DNA of 64,000 bases from Mycobacteroides immunogenum. GTDB lineage: Bacteria; Actinomycetota; Actinomycetes; Mycobacteriales; Mycobacteriaceae. The position numbers and the translations under genes were made by a program. This document shows, piece by piece, positions 53,159-62,199 of the stretch (positions within the stretch are counted from its first letter, which is position 1; every line of letters starts with the position of its first letter). The notes beneath the pieces were generated by a model. The model was not told the DNA's origin. It did no database searches and saw nothing but the letters and a program-made list of their open reading frames with translations. The DNA is taken from assembly GCF_001605725.1 (NCBI RefSeq), contig NZ_CP011530.1:806001-870000 (forward strand), read 5' to 3'.

Positions 53159-53623
53159 CCCCGGCTGCGTCATGCCCTGCAGCGCAGTGCGCAGGTCCGC
53201 GGCCTTGGGTACCCCCGAGACTCGATACGCCTGCCGTCCGGTGGCATCAAAGATGAAGGTTGTCGGCAGCGAAAGCACCGACAACGCCCGGGCGGCGTCG
53301 GGGTTCGCGTCGATATCCACCTCTATATGCGCGACGCCGGGCTGGTCGGCCGACACCTGGTCGACAACGCGGCGCACCGCCGCACACGGTCCACACCACA
53401 CCGCGCTGAAATGCACGATCGTGGGTCCGGTCGCCGAGAGTTCGATGCCGGGCGGGGCCTGCACCTCATCGGATCCGCCAGGGCCTTCGCGCAGCTTGCC
53501 GGACCTGCTCTTGATGGCCACCGCGATGAGGCTCGACGCCAGCAGTGCGACCGCGATCGCAATGACCGCGGTCACCAGTGGCGACGACCCGCTCGCGTGC
53601 AGAGCGGACAAATCTGACGTCAT
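53156..53623 (-). CDS. thiX: Thioredoxin-like membrane-anchored protein
   Basis: A 155-residue protein with an N-terminal membrane segment (LVTAVIAIAVALLASSLIAVAI) and a thioredoxin domain: IVHFSAVWCGPCAAVRRVVDQ holds the WCGPC redox centre and VLSLPTTFIF the cis-proline loop. The domain would face the periplasm if the anchor is in the usual orientation. Its start overlaps the stop of lmeA (four bases). Rv0816c position. Confidence 0.88.
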   Translation of the reverse strand: MTSDLSALHASGSSPLVTAVIAIAVALLASSLIAVAIKSRSGKLREGPGGSDEVQAPPGIELSATGPTIVHFSAVWCGPCAAVRRVVDQVSADQPGVAHIEVDIDANPDAARALSVLSLPTTFIFDATGRQAYRVSGVPKAADLRTALQGMTQPG

Positions 53624-54441
53624 GACTGCTTGAACGCGTCCAGAGAGATCGTTACTCCCTCGGCGATACCTTCGATGATCACATCTGATCCACGTGCGCC
53701 GACCGTGGTTGGTTCGATGGCGAAGGGCAGCTTCTGCCGGGGAACCACTTTGGTGAAGGCGGCGAACACACCGGCCTGCTGCTCCTCGGGCACATCGCGA
53801 TCGGCGGTTCCTGGGCCCGTGACCACCGATGTCGCGACGAGTTGTAAGTCCGTCTTGTCCGGCCCGCCGACGGACACGTCGACAGAGACGGTCACCTTGT
53901 GCTGAAACTCACCCGTCTTGGGTGTCCCGGTGAAGAGCAGACCCGTTCCCGTCGAGATACCGGACTCGGTGGTACCGCCGGTCGCGTCGTTCTGCTCCTT
54001 GGGTGGTGGCTCGACGGCAAGGTCATTGATTCCCATGAAGCGGCCCAGGTGATTGGAGTCGATGATGATCCGGCTCTCCAAGCGGTCCACCCGCAACGGC
54101 GAATCCGGGCGGATCAGCCAGGATGCCTGGGAGACGTCGATGCCATGCAGGGTGCCTTCCAGCGTCGCCTTGCCCGTCTCGGCGTGGTCGACGCCGTGCG
54201 CCTTGATCTCGATTTCCTTGTACCGGTGCCGCAGGGCCTGCGGAATGAACGGAAACACCAGGATCGCCACCGACGGATCGGAGCTCAGGTTGGCCTCGGT
54301 GCGCAGCGTCCGGGACAGCCGGTATTCGGCGAAAATCGCAAATCCGAAATCGGTGCCGGTGGCCATGATCGCCAATGCGGACACCGCCGCAATGGCGGCG
54401 ATCAGGGGTTTGCGCATCTGCATATTCTGGCGTATTGCCAC
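53620..54441 (-). CDS. lmeA: LmeA family phospholipid-binding protein (DUF2993)
   Basis: A 273-residue protein with a signal or anchor sequence ([32 protein letters not shown]) and a DUF2993 domain. The family member from M. smegmatis binds phospholipid in the cell envelope and is needed for lipomannan mannan elongation. [20 protein letters not shown] and [19 protein letters not shown] are visible landmarks. Start uncertain: GTG 54441, or ATG 54423 or 54417 closer to the basic signal start. Rv0817c position. Confidence 0.85.
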   Translation of the reverse strand: MAIRQNMQMRKPLIAAIAAVSALAIMATGTDFGFAIFAEYRLSRTLRTEANLSSDPSVAILVFPFIPQALRHRYKEIEIKAHGVDHAETGKATLEGTLHGIDVSQASWLIRPDSPLRVDRLESRIIIDSNHLGRFMGINDLAVEPPPKEQNDATGGTTESGISTGTGLLFTGTPKTGEFQHKVTVSVDVSVGGPDKTDLQLVATSVVTGPGTADRDVPEEQQAGVFAAFTKVVPRQKLPFAIEPTTVGARGSDVIIEGIAEGVTISLDAFKQS

Positions 54442-54599
54442 GGAGCCGCTGTTCCCGACGGGCCTGGTGGGCAGTCACGCCACGTGCTCATCGAACGCGT
54501 GCGGGCCTCACGCGAGCGGCTCATCCACGCTTACCAGCAGGTGGCGCGGTACATTATGGAACACCTGGAGACCGAAGCACCCGGGTGTTGGAGGGCTCG

Positions 54600-55394
54600 T
54601 TGGACCTGTTGCTGTTGACCGCTGACCCAAACCCCGATGCGGTGCTGCCGTCCCTGTCGCTGCTCGCCCATACCGTGCGGCCGGTGCCCAATGAGGTGTC
54701 TTCGCTGTTGGAGGCGGGCGCTGCCGATGTGGCGATAGTCGATGCGCGCACCGATCTGGCTTCCGCGCGCGGACTGTGCCGGCTGCTCGGTGCGGCCGGA
54801 TCCTCGGTTCCGGTGGTTGCCGTGGTCAACGAGGGCAGCCTGGTGGCAGTCAACGTCGACTGGGGGCTGGACGACATCCTGCTGCCCGGAACGGGCCCCG
54901 CTGAGATCGACGCGCGGCTGCGTCTGCTGGTGGGCCGTCGCGCGGGTGCGGTCAACGTGGAGAACGCCAGCAAGGTCGTGCTCGGTGAATTGGTGATCGA
55001 CGAGGGCACCTACACCGCCAGATTGCGTGGCCGCCCGCTTGACCTCACCTATAAGGAATTTGAACTGCTGAAGTACCTGGCACAGCATGCCGGTCGCGTT
55101 TTCACCAGGGCTCAACTGCTCCAAGAAGTATGGGGATATGACTTCTTCGGCGGCACCCGCACCGTGGATGTGCACGTGCGGCGACTGCGCGCAAAGCTGG
55201 GCGGCGAGTACGAATCGTTGATCGGCACGGTGCGCAATGTCGGCTACAAGGCGGTCCGCCCGCCGCGGGCGAAGGGCGACCCCGGTCCGGCGGCGGATTC
55301 GGTCGAGGACAGCGAATCCGATATCGACGATCTGGACGACGATGGCAGCGGTGACGACATCGGTGCCGAGCCAGGGGCGATCAACGCGGGGTGA
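54600..55394 (+). CDS. glnR: Nitrogen-response regulator GlnR (OmpR family)
   Basis: A 264-residue orphan response regulator. The N-terminal receiver-like domain ([22 protein letters not shown] ... [12 protein letters not shown]) keeps only an atypical acidic pocket, and the C-terminal winged helix ([74 protein letters not shown]) matches mycobacterial GlnR very closely. The C-terminal ~35 residues are acidic. TTG 54600 is chosen because GGAGGG lies four bases before it and the protein then aligns with known GlnR; GTG 54585 is an alternative. Confidence 0.92.
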   Translation: MDLLLLTADPNPDAVLPSLSLLAHTVRPVPNEVSSLLEAGAADVAIVDARTDLASARGLCRLLGAAGSSVPVVAVVNEGSLVAVNVDWGLDDILLPGTGPAEIDARLRLLVGRRAGAVNVENASKVVLGELVIDEGTYTARLRGRPLDLTYKEFELLKYLAQHAGRVFTRAQLLQEVWGYDFFGGTRTVDVHVRRLRAKLGGEYESLIGTVRNVGYKAVRPPRAKGDPGPAADSVEDSESDIDDLDDDGSGDDIGAEPGAINAG

Positions 55395-55403
55395 TTCTCC
55401 GAC

Positions 55404-55409
55404 TAGCGT
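55404..55409 (+). promoter_or_regulatory. -10 box of leaderless mshD
   Basis: TAGCGT followed by seven bases and the mshD ATG. Confidence 0.5.
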
Positions 55410-55416
55410 TGGCGGT

Positions 55417-56307
55417 ATGACCGAATGGGTCCCGCTCCTCGATAGTCAGCGTCAGCTGCAGATACGCGAATTGATTGTCGAGGCCACTCGCGCCGACGGC
55501 ATTGCTCCCGTGGGGGAGCAGGTGGTGCGTGAGCTGCGCGGCACCGAGGCCAAGCACCTGATTGCCGAGGATGGGGACGACGTAGCCGCCTTCCTCAATT
55601 TGGCGCTGCCCGATCAGGACGCCTCCGAGAACGCCACGGCGATGGCCGAATTGGTGGTCGCGCCGAAGGCGCGTCGGCGTGGGATCGGTTCGGAGATGAT
55701 TCGGCAAGCGCTCGATGAGGGCGGTGCGGGCACTCGCATCTGGGCGCATGGCGACCTGCCCGCCGCGCAAGCGGTGGCCGCCAAGCTGGGACTGGTCGCG
55801 CTGCGGCGGCTGCACCAGATGCGCAGACCGCTTGCCGAGCTGCCCGCCCTGTCCGCCGACCCCAGCGTTGTTATCCGTTATTACTCTGGGCCCCAGGATG
55901 ATTCGGACCTGCTGCGCGTCAACAACGCGGCGTTCTCGTGGCATCCCGAGCAGGGCGGCTGGACCCAGGACGACCTCGCGGTCCGGTTCGCCGAACCGTG
56001 GTTCGATCCCCGCGGGTTGTTCCTGGCGCATGACGCGCAGAGCGGGGACTTGCTCGGATTCCACTGGACCAAAAGGCATTTGGACAAGCCCGGGATGGGT
56101 GAGGTGTACGTCGTGGGGGTTGACCCGGAGGCGCAGGGACGTGGGCTGGGCCGGCTACTGACCTTGGTGGGGTTGCATCATCTGGCGGGCCTCGGACTGC
56201 GGACCGTGTTGCTGTACGTCGAATCGGACAACCAGGCGGCATTGCGCACGTACGAGCGGCTGGGATTTGCGGTGGCGCTCACCGATGCCGCCTATGGTCG
56301 CGCCTGA
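55417..56307 (+). CDS. mshD: Mycothiol synthase
   Basis: A 296-residue enzyme that acetylates Cys-GlcN-Ins in the last step of mycothiol synthesis. It has two GNAT domains: N-terminal acetyl-CoA site MAELVVAPKARRRGIGSEMIRQAL and C-terminal VYVVGVDPEAQGRGLGRLLTLVG. The end, YERLGFAVALTDAAYG, is typical. It follows glnR by 22 bases but has its own -10-like TAGCGT seven bases before the ATG. Confidence 0.95.
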   Translation: MTEWVPLLDSQRQLQIRELIVEATRADGIAPVGEQVVRELRGTEAKHLIAEDGDDVAAFLNLALPDQDASENATAMAELVVAPKARRRGIGSEMIRQALDEGGAGTRIWAHGDLPAAQAVAAKLGLVALRRLHQMRRPLAELPALSADPSVVIRYYSGPQDDSDLLRVNNAAFSWHPEQGGWTQDDLAVRFAEPWFDPRGLFLAHDAQSGDLLGFHWTKRHLDKPGMGEVYVVGVDPEAQGRGLGRLLTLVGLHHLAGLGLRTVLLYVESDNQAALRTYERLGFAVALTDAAYGRA

Positions 56308-56351
56308 CAGGGCGTTTACCTGCGATAACGACCGGACTGTCAAGTCTGTGA

Positions 56352-56368
56352 GTTCACTTTCCGTTCAT
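56352..56368 (+). promoter_or_regulatory. Phosphate (RegX3-type) box upstream of pstS
   Basis: GTTCAC-TTTCC-GTTCAT is a direct repeat with an 11-base period. The -10 box TAGTTT (56401-56406) begins 32 bases after it, and pstS starts 60-70 bases further on. Such repeats are bound by the phosphate-response regulator RegX3 in mycobacteria. Confidence 0.65.
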
Positions 56369-56472
56369 CTGCGGGCGGGTGCCCGTCCATCGACTGCCTT
56401 TAGTTTCCGGGGTGCGCGTAGAAGATCCACTCCGTCATCGTCTTCCATCACACATGCGAGAAAGCGAGAGCC

Positions 56473-57603
56473 GTGAACCTCAAGGCCGTGAATCTTAAGA
56501 ACACCGGCACCACGATCTTCGCGGCGGCCGCCGCCGTCGCCCTGACGGCCGGTGTCGCCGCCTGTGGCAGCGACAACACCACCGGAGCTTCCTCCTCCAG
56601 CTCCGCTTCCGCATCGGGCGACTGCGCGGGCAAGACCAAGCTGAGCGCCGAGGGCTCCTCGGCACAGAAGAACGCGTTCGACATCTTCGCCAACGAGTAC
56701 TCGACCGCATGCCCCGGCAAGTCGATCAACTACAACCCCACCGGCTCGGGCAAGGGCCGCGACAACTTCATCGCCGGACAGGTCGACCTCGGTGGCTCGG
56801 ACTCGGCTCTGTCGGAGGAAGAGGCGGGCAAGGCCAAGGAGCGCTGCGGCGGCAACGAGGCGTGGAACCTGCCCGTCGTCTTCGGTCCTATTGCCTTGGC
56901 GTACAACGTGCCCGGCGTTGACAAGCTGGTCCTGAACGCGGACACCGCGGCCAAGATCTTCACCGGAGCCATCACCACCTGGAACGACCCCGCCATCGCC
57001 GCCCTGAACCCGGGCGCGACGCTGCCGGACACCAAGGTCACCCCGGTCTACCGCAAGGACAAGTCCGGAACCAGCGAGAACTTCGGCAAGTACCTCACCA
57101 CCGCGGCTCCGGAGAGCTGGACCAAGGGCAGCAGCGGCAGCTGGGAGGGTGGCGCCGGCGAGAGCGCCGAGAAGTCCTCCGGTGTCGCCGAGAAGGTCAA
57201 GGCTCTGCCCGGCGCCATCACCTACGTGGAGAAGGGCTACGCCGACGACGTCAAGCTGCCGTACGTTCAGATCGACAGCGGCGCCGGCGCGGTGGCGCTG
57301 ACCCCGGAGACCGCCGCGGCGTCGGTGGAGACCGCCAAGTTCGCCGGTGAGGGCAACGACCTCAAGCTGGACCTGGCCTCGATCTACGGGACCAAGACCG
57401 CGGGTGCCTACCCGATCGTGCTGGCCACCTACGAGATTGTCTGCTCCAAGGGATACAAGGATGCCGACGTCGCCTCCGCGGTGAAGTCGTTCCTGACGGT
57501 TGCGGTGAACCAGGGGCAGAAGGGCCTGGCCGATGTCGGCTACGCCCCGCTGCCCACACAGTTCAAGTCCCGCCTCGAGACGGCCATCAAGGCGCTCTCT
57601 TAG
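56473..57603 (+). CDS. pstS: Phosphate ABC transporter substrate-binding lipoprotein
   Basis: A 376-residue lipoprotein. The signal AAAAAVALTAGVAACGS contains the lipobox GVAAC, followed by a serine-rich linker. The mature part shows PstS marks: LSAEGSSAQKNAFDIF, NYNPTGSGKGRDNFIAGQVDLGGSDSAL, FGPIALAYNVPGVDKLVL and VYRKDKSGTSENFGKYL. GTG 56473 is the start. It heads the pstS-pstC-pstA-pstB cluster and is separated from pstC by a long hairpin. Confidence 0.95.
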   Translation: MNLKAVNLKNTGTTIFAAAAAVALTAGVAACGSDNTTGASSSSSASASGDCAGKTKLSAEGSSAQKNAFDIFANEYSTACPGKSINYNPTGSGKGRDNFIAGQVDLGGSDSALSEEEAGKAKERCGGNEAWNLPVVFGPIALAYNVPGVDKLVLNADTAAKIFTGAITTWNDPAIAALNPGATLPDTKVTPVYRKDKSGTSENFGKYLTTAAPESWTKGSSGSWEGGAGESAEKSSGVAEKVKALPGAITYVEKGYADDVKLPYVQIDSGAGAVALTPETAAASVETAKFAGEGNDLKLDLASIYGTKTAGAYPIVLATYEIVCSKGYKDADVASAVKSFLTVAVNQGQKGLADVGYAPLPTQFKSRLETAIKALS

Positions 57604-57610
57604 CAACGGT

Positions 57611-57654
57611 TACGTCCCCACCCGGTGGGCTTGGGCAACCCGGGTGGGGACGTA
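57611..57654 (+). terminator. Long hairpin between pstS and pstC
   Basis: TACGTCCCCACCCGG (57611-57625) pairs perfectly with CCGGGTGGGGACGTA (57640-57654), a 15-base stem with a 14-base loop, eight bases after the pstS stop. No T-run follows, so it may be a partial terminator or a 3' stabiliser that leaves pstS mRNA in excess over pstC. Confidence 0.8.
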
Positions 57655-57681
57655 CCATCAACGACATAGACAGCGAGTTCA

Positions 57682-58746
57682 ATGAGCAGCCAGACCAGCG
57701 GGATCGATCCCGTGGGGGTAGCCCGTCCGGCGGATCTTGACGGAACGGTCTTCGAGGAGAAGCCACAACCCATGAGCGATGAGGGCGACCATCAGCCACC
57801 CGTCAAATCCACCAGGGCGGTCACTCGCCCCGGTGACCGCGTCTTCTCCGGGCTCGCGACGGGATCGGGCGTCTTCGTTGTCGCGCTGATCGGGCTGGTG
57901 GCGCTGTTCCTGATCCTGCGGGCCGTGCCGGCGCTGAACAACGATGAGGAGAACTTCTTCCTCTACAACGGTCCGTGGCGCACCGATGACACGGCACACA
58001 TGCACTTCGGTGTGCTCGACCTGTTCTCGGTCACGGTTTTCGTCTCGATCTTCGCGCTGCTACTGGCCATGCCCGTGGCGCTGGGAATCGCGATCTACCT
58101 CACCGAGTACGCGCCCGCCCGGGTCCGCGGGCCGCTAGCCTACGTCATCGACCTGCTGGCCGCGGTGCCCTCGATCGTCTACGGCCTGTGGGGCATCTAC
58201 GTACTCGCGCCGACCATTGCGCCGGTTGCGTTGTGGCTCAACAGAAACCTTGGATTCATCCCACTGTTCGCGGACAGCCCCGTGAACATCGCCGGCGGCG
58301 GCAACCTGTTCACCGGTGGCATCGTGTTGGCGGTGATGATCCTGCCGATCATCGCGGCGGTCACCCGTGAGGTGTTCATTCAGACTCCCAAGGGCCAGAT
58401 CGAGGCCGCGCTGGCTCTGGGCGCCACCAAATGGGAAGTGGTGCGCACCACCATCATTCCGTTCGGCACCTCCGGATACATCAGTGGTTCCATGCTGGGG
58501 CTGGGCCGCGCGCTGGGCGAGACCATCGCGCTGATGCTGATTCTCTCGGGTACCTCGGTGGCATTCGGCTGGTCGCTGTTCGACAGCGGGAGCACCTTCG
58601 CGACCCACATCGCGTCCAACGCGTCGGAATTCAACAACGAGTTGGAAGCCGGGGCCTACATCGCGGCCGGCTTGGTGCTCTTTGTGCTGACATTCCTGGT
58701 GAACTCGGCGGCGCGCGCCGTCGTCGGCGGAAAGGGCCGGGCATGA
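57682..58746 (+). CDS. pstC: Phosphate ABC transporter permease PstC
   Basis: A 354-residue membrane protein with about six helices after a ~55-residue cytoplasmic N-terminus. IYLTEYAPARVRGPLAYVIDLLAAVPSIVYGLWG and TREVFIQTPKGQIEAALALGATKWEVVRTTIIPFGTSGYISG (EAA loop) are PstC signatures. Its stop overlaps the pstA ATG (ATGA). Confidence 0.95.
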   Translation: MSSQTSGIDPVGVARPADLDGTVFEEKPQPMSDEGDHQPPVKSTRAVTRPGDRVFSGLATGSGVFVVALIGLVALFLILRAVPALNNDEENFFLYNGPWRTDDTAHMHFGVLDLFSVTVFVSIFALLLAMPVALGIAIYLTEYAPARVRGPLAYVIDLLAAVPSIVYGLWGIYVLAPTIAPVALWLNRNLGFIPLFADSPVNIAGGGNLFTGGIVLAVMILPIIAAVTREVFIQTPKGQIEAALALGATKWEVVRTTIIPFGTSGYISGSMLGLGRALGETIALMLILSGTSVAFGWSLFDSGSTFATHIASNASEFNNELEAGAYIAAGLVLFVLTFLVNSAARAVVGGKGRA

Positions 58747-59651
58747 CCGCGACTCTTGACAGGCCGGTGAAAGAACCCGCCTTCCATCCTCTTTCGGGCC
58801 GGCGCAAGGCCACCAATGCCATTGCCACGGTGCTGGTGTCCAGTGCGGTGCTGATCGCCCTGGTTCCGCTGGTGTGGGTGCTCTACACGGTGCTCGATCG
58901 CGGTTTGTCCGCCATCCTCAGCGCCGACTGGTGGTTCAAGTCGCAGAACATGATGACCAACCGGATCGCGGGCGGCGGTGCCTATCACGCCATCGTCGGG
59001 ACGCTTTTCCAAGGGCTTTTCTGCGCGATCATCTCGGTGCCCATCGGTATCTTTGTGGCCATCTACCTCGTCGAGTACGGCCGCAACTCCCGGCTGGCCA
59101 AGCTCACCACCTTCATGGTCGACATCCTCACCGGTGTGCCGTCGATCGTCGCGGCGCTGTTTATCTACGCGCTGTGGGTGGCCACCCTGGGGTTGCCGCG
59201 CTCGGGCCTGGCGGTCTCACTTGCCCTGGTGCTGTTGATGATTCCGGTGGTGGTGCGGTCCTCCGAGGAAATGCTCAAGATCGTTCCGAACGATCTGCGC
59301 GAGGCCTCCTTCGCGCTGGGTGTACCCAAATGGAAGACCATCTCCCACATCGTGCTGCCCACCGCGCTCTCGGGTGTGGTGACTGGTGTGATGCTGGCGC
59401 TGGCCCGCGTGATGGGTGAAACCGCGCCACTGCTGGTGCTGGTCGGTTACAGCAAGCTGATCAACTACGACATGTTCGGCGGTGAGATGGCCTCGCTGCC
59501 CGGCATGATGCTCGATCAGCGCAGCGGTTCGGTGGTGGGGCTCGCCGAGTCCCGGCTGTGGGGCGCCGCCCTCACCCTCATCGTGTTGGTCGCGGTTCTC
59601 AATGTCGTCGCCAAGCTCATTTCGCGTTTCTTCGCGCCGAAAAAGGTCTAG
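58743..59651 (+). CDS. pstA: Phosphate ABC transporter permease PstA
   Basis: A 302-residue permease that pairs with Pst[35 protein letters not shown] and [39 protein letters not shown] (EAA loop) are diagnostic. It begins at the ATG overlapping the pstC stop; longer readings upstream are rejected. Confidence 0.95.
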   Translation: MTATLDRPVKEPAFHPLSGRRKATNAIATVLVSSAVLIALVPLVWVLYTVLDRGLSAILSADWWFKSQNMMTNRIAGGGAYHAIVGTLFQGLFCAIISVPIGIFVAIYLVEYGRNSRLAKLTTFMVDILTGVPSIVAALFIYALWVATLGLPRSGLAVSLALVLLMIPVVVRSSEEMLKIVPNDLREASFALGVPKWKTISHIVLPTALSGVVTGVMLALARVMGETAPLLVLVGYSKLINYDMFGGEMASLPGMMLDQRSGSVVGLAESRLWGAALTLIVLVAVLNVVAKLISRFFAPKKV

Positions 59652-59661
59652 GAAGGTAGTT

Positions 59662-60438
59662 ATGGCCAAGCGCCTCGATCTCAAGGACGTGAACATCTTT
59701 TACGGCAAGTTCCATGCCGTTCAGGATGTCGCGCTGTCGGTTCCGCCTCGCAGTGTGACGGCCTTCATCGGCCCGTCCGGCTGCGGTAAGTCCACGGTGC
59801 TGCGCACCCTCAACCGCATGCACGAGGTGACTCCCGGTGCCCGCGTTGAGGGTTCGGTGCTACTTGACGGCGCCGACATCTATGGTTCCGGAGTCGACCC
59901 GGTATCGGTACGTAAGACCATCGGCATGGTGTTCCAGCGGCCAAACCCGTTTCCCACCATGTCTATTCGTGACAATGTGGTCGCCGGCCTGCGGCTGCAG
60001 GGGGTGCGCAGCAAGAAGACTCTCGACGAGGTCGCCGAACGTTCGCTGCAGGGCGCCAACCTGTGGAACGAGGTTAAGGACCGCCTCGACCGCCCCGGCG
60101 GCGGCCTCTCCGGTGGCCAGCAGCAGCGTCTGTGCATCGCCCGGGCCATCGCGGTGCAACCCGATGTGCTGCTGATGGACGAGCCGTGCTCGGCCCTGGA
60201 CCCCATTTCCACGCTGGCCATCGAGGATCTGATCTCCGAGCTCAAGCAGGAGTTCACCATCGTCATCGTCACGCACAACATGCAGCAGGCCGCGCGGGTG
60301 AGCGATCAGACCGCGTTCTTCAACCTGGAGGCCGCGGGCAAGCCGGGCATGCTGGTGGAGATCGACGACACCGAGAAGATCTTCTCCAATCCCACGCAGA
60401 AGGCCACCGAGGATTACATCTCCGGCCGATTCGGCTGA
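59662..60438 (+). CDS. pstB: Phosphate ABC transporter ATP-binding protein PstB
   Basis: A 258-residue ATPase. Walker A is [20 protein letters not shown], signature [17 protein letters not shown], Walker [16 protein letters not shown], and the switch His is in [25 protein letters not shown] lies before the ATG. It completes the pst operon 10 bases after pstA and corresponds to phoT (Rv0820). Confidence 0.96.
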   Translation: MAKRLDLKDVNIFYGKFHAVQDVALSVPPRSVTAFIGPSGCGKSTVLRTLNRMHEVTPGARVEGSVLLDGADIYGSGVDPVSVRKTIGMVFQRPNPFPTMSIRDNVVAGLRLQGVRSKKTLDEVAERSLQGANLWNEVKDRLDRPGGGLSGGQQQRLCIARAIAVQPDVLLMDEPCSALDPISTLAIEDLISELKQEFTIVIVTHNMQQAARVSDQTAFFNLEAAGKPGMLVEIDDTEKIFSNPTQKATEDYISGRFG

Positions 60439-60476
60439 TTCGGAATAGTCTCGGCACCGCGACTGTCCTAGACGGT

Positions 60477-61403
60477 ATGACTAAGGCAGTGCAGTTCGAT
60501 CAGTACGGCGGTATCGACGTCCTGCAGGTGCGCGATGTGCCGCGCCCGGTTCCCGGGGCCGACGAGGTGTTGGTGCAGGTGCGTGCCGCGGGGATCAACC
60601 CGGGCGAGGCCAAGATCCGCACCGGGATGCTGCACGACAGATTCCCGGCGACCTTCCCATCCGGCCAGGGCAGTGACCTGGCGGGTGTCGTGGTGCAGGC
60701 CGGTCACGGGGTGGCACGTTTTGCGCCGGGGGACGAGGTGTTCGGCTACACCGACAATCGGGCCAGTCACGCGGAGTTCGTCGCCGTCCCGGCCAGCCAG
60801 TTGGTCACCAAACCCGAGAGCTTGTCCTGGGAAGTGGCAGGCAGCCTCTTCGTCGCGGGTACCACGGCATATGCCGCAGTCGGCTCCGTTGCGCTGGCCC
60901 CGGGCGATGTGGTGGCCGTCTCCGGGGCGGCGGGGGGAGTGGGCACCATTGCCGTACAGCTCGCCAAGGCCGCGGGCGCGACCGTGCTCGGTATCGCGGG
61001 CCCGGGCAACGACGAGTGGCTCACCGCGCATGGCGTCATCCCGGTCAACTACGGCGACGGGCTGGCCGATCGCATCAAGGCGGCAGCACCCGAGGGGCGG
61101 GTCGATGCCTTTCTCGACTTCTTCGGCGGTGGTTACGTGGAGTTGGCGCTGCATGAGCTCGGAGTGGATCTGCGGCGGATCGACACCATCATCGACTTCG
61201 CGGCGATCGAGCGATACGGCGTGCAAAGCGTGGGCAACGCCGAAGGCGCCTCGGCACAGGTTCTTTCCGAGCTGGCCGCGCTGATTGTCGGCGGCAAGCT
61301 GGATGTGATTGTCGCGCAGACATTTCCGCTCGATGAGGTGCGTAGCGCGTACGAGCTGCTGGAGCGCCAGCACACCCGCGGAAAGATCGTCCTGGTGCCC
61401 TAG
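60477..61403 (+). CDS. NADP-dependent quinone oxidoreductase-like protein (MDR family)
   Basis: A 308-residue zinc-less medium-chain dehydrogenase. MTKAVQFDQYGGIDVLQVRDVPRPVPGADEVLVQVRAAGINPGEAKIR is the GroES-like start, GDVVAVSGAAGGVGTIAVQLAKAAGATVLGIAG the cofactor site, and YELLERQHTRGKIVLVP the family ending. The substrate is unknown. It follows pstB by 38 bases and could be read from the pst promoter as well as its own. Confidence 0.88.
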   Translation: MTKAVQFDQYGGIDVLQVRDVPRPVPGADEVLVQVRAAGINPGEAKIRTGMLHDRFPATFPSGQGSDLAGVVVQAGHGVARFAPGDEVFGYTDNRASHAEFVAVPASQLVTKPESLSWEVAGSLFVAGTTAYAAVGSVALAPGDVVAVSGAAGGVGTIAVQLAKAAGATVLGIAGPGNDEWLTAHGVIPVNYGDGLADRIKAAAPEGRVDAFLDFFGGGYVELALHELGVDLRRIDTIIDFAAIERYGVQSVGNAEGASAQVLSELAALIVGGKLDVIVAQTFPLDEVRSAYELLERQHTRGKIVLVP

Positions 61404-61408
61404 CCGCG

Positions 61409-62086
61409 CTAGATCGCAGTGAGGTGGTCGTGGCCCTGCCCCTCCGGGGGCAGGCTTCCCGTCACCTGGAAGATGACCCGGCGGGCCACCTCGACGGCGT
61501 GATCGGCGAATCGCTCGTAGAAGCGGCCCAGCAGCGTCACGTCGACGGCGGCCGCGACGCCGTGCTTCCATTCCCGGTCCATCAGCACGGTGAAGAGGTG
61601 CCGGTGCAGGTCGTCCATCGCGTCGTCTTCTTCGTTGATCCGGGCGGCCTTCTCCGGATCGCGAGTCAACAGCACCTCTTGTGCGCTGTTGCCCAAATCG
61701 ACTGCGACACGGCCCATCTCGGCGAAGTATCCGTTGACCTCTTCGGGCAGGGCGTGCTGCGGGTGACGCCGCCGGGCGATCTTGGCGACGTGCAGCGCCA
61801 GGGCGCCCATCCGGTCCACGTCGGCGACGATCTGGATGCTGCTGACGACCTCACGCAGGTCACCGGCCACCGGTGCTTGCAGGGCCAGAATGGCGAACGC
61901 GCTTTCCTCGGCGGCGGCACTCATCGCGGTGATCTGCTCGTGGTCCGTGATCACTTGCTCGGCGAGGACGAGATCGGCCTGTAGCAATGCACGAGTGGCC
62001 CGCTCCATGGCGGCTCCGGCCAACCCACACATCTCCCCCAGCTGTGCCGACAATGAGGACAGCTGCTCCTGAAACGCGGTACGCAT
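61409..62086 (-). CDS. phoU: Phosphate transport regulator PhoU (PhoY2-like)
   Basis: A 225-residue helical-bundle protein. It shows the repeated PhoU motifs ([67 protein letters not shown] and [28 protein letters not shown]). PhoU proteins link the Pst transporter to the SenX3-RegX3 sensor. The ATG lies six to seven bases after a predicted start point from the -10 TAGGCT (62093-62098), itself 32 bases from a phosphate box. Position matches Rv0821c. Confidence 0.94.
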   Translation of the reverse strand: MRTAFQEQLSSLSAQLGEMCGLAGAAMERATRALLQADLVLAEQVITDHEQITAMSAAAEESAFAILALQAPVAGDLREVVSSIQIVADVDRMGALALHVAKIARRRHPQHALPEEVNGYFAEMGRVAVDLGNSAQEVLLTRDPEKAARINEEDDAMDDLHRHLFTVLMDREWKHGVAAAVDVTLLGRFYERFADHAVEVARRVIFQVTGSLPPEGQGHDHLTAI

Positions 62087-62130
62087 GGATCAAGCCTACG
62101 GACCCGTCGCCGTCGAGTCATGGACCTGGT

Positions 62131-62147
62131 GTGAACGGCGAGTGAAT
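62131..62147 (-). promoter_or_regulatory. Phosphate (RegX3-type) box upstream of phoU
   Basis: Read on the minus strand the sequence is ATTCAC-TCGCC-GTTCAC, an 11-base-period direct repeat. The minus-strand -10 TAGGCT begins exactly 32 bases further, the same spacing as at pstS. Confidence 0.6.
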
Positions 62148-62199
62148 GCCACTACAGGTTCCGTGGACGAAACTGCGAGCGGCGTCTAAATAGGCCGGA

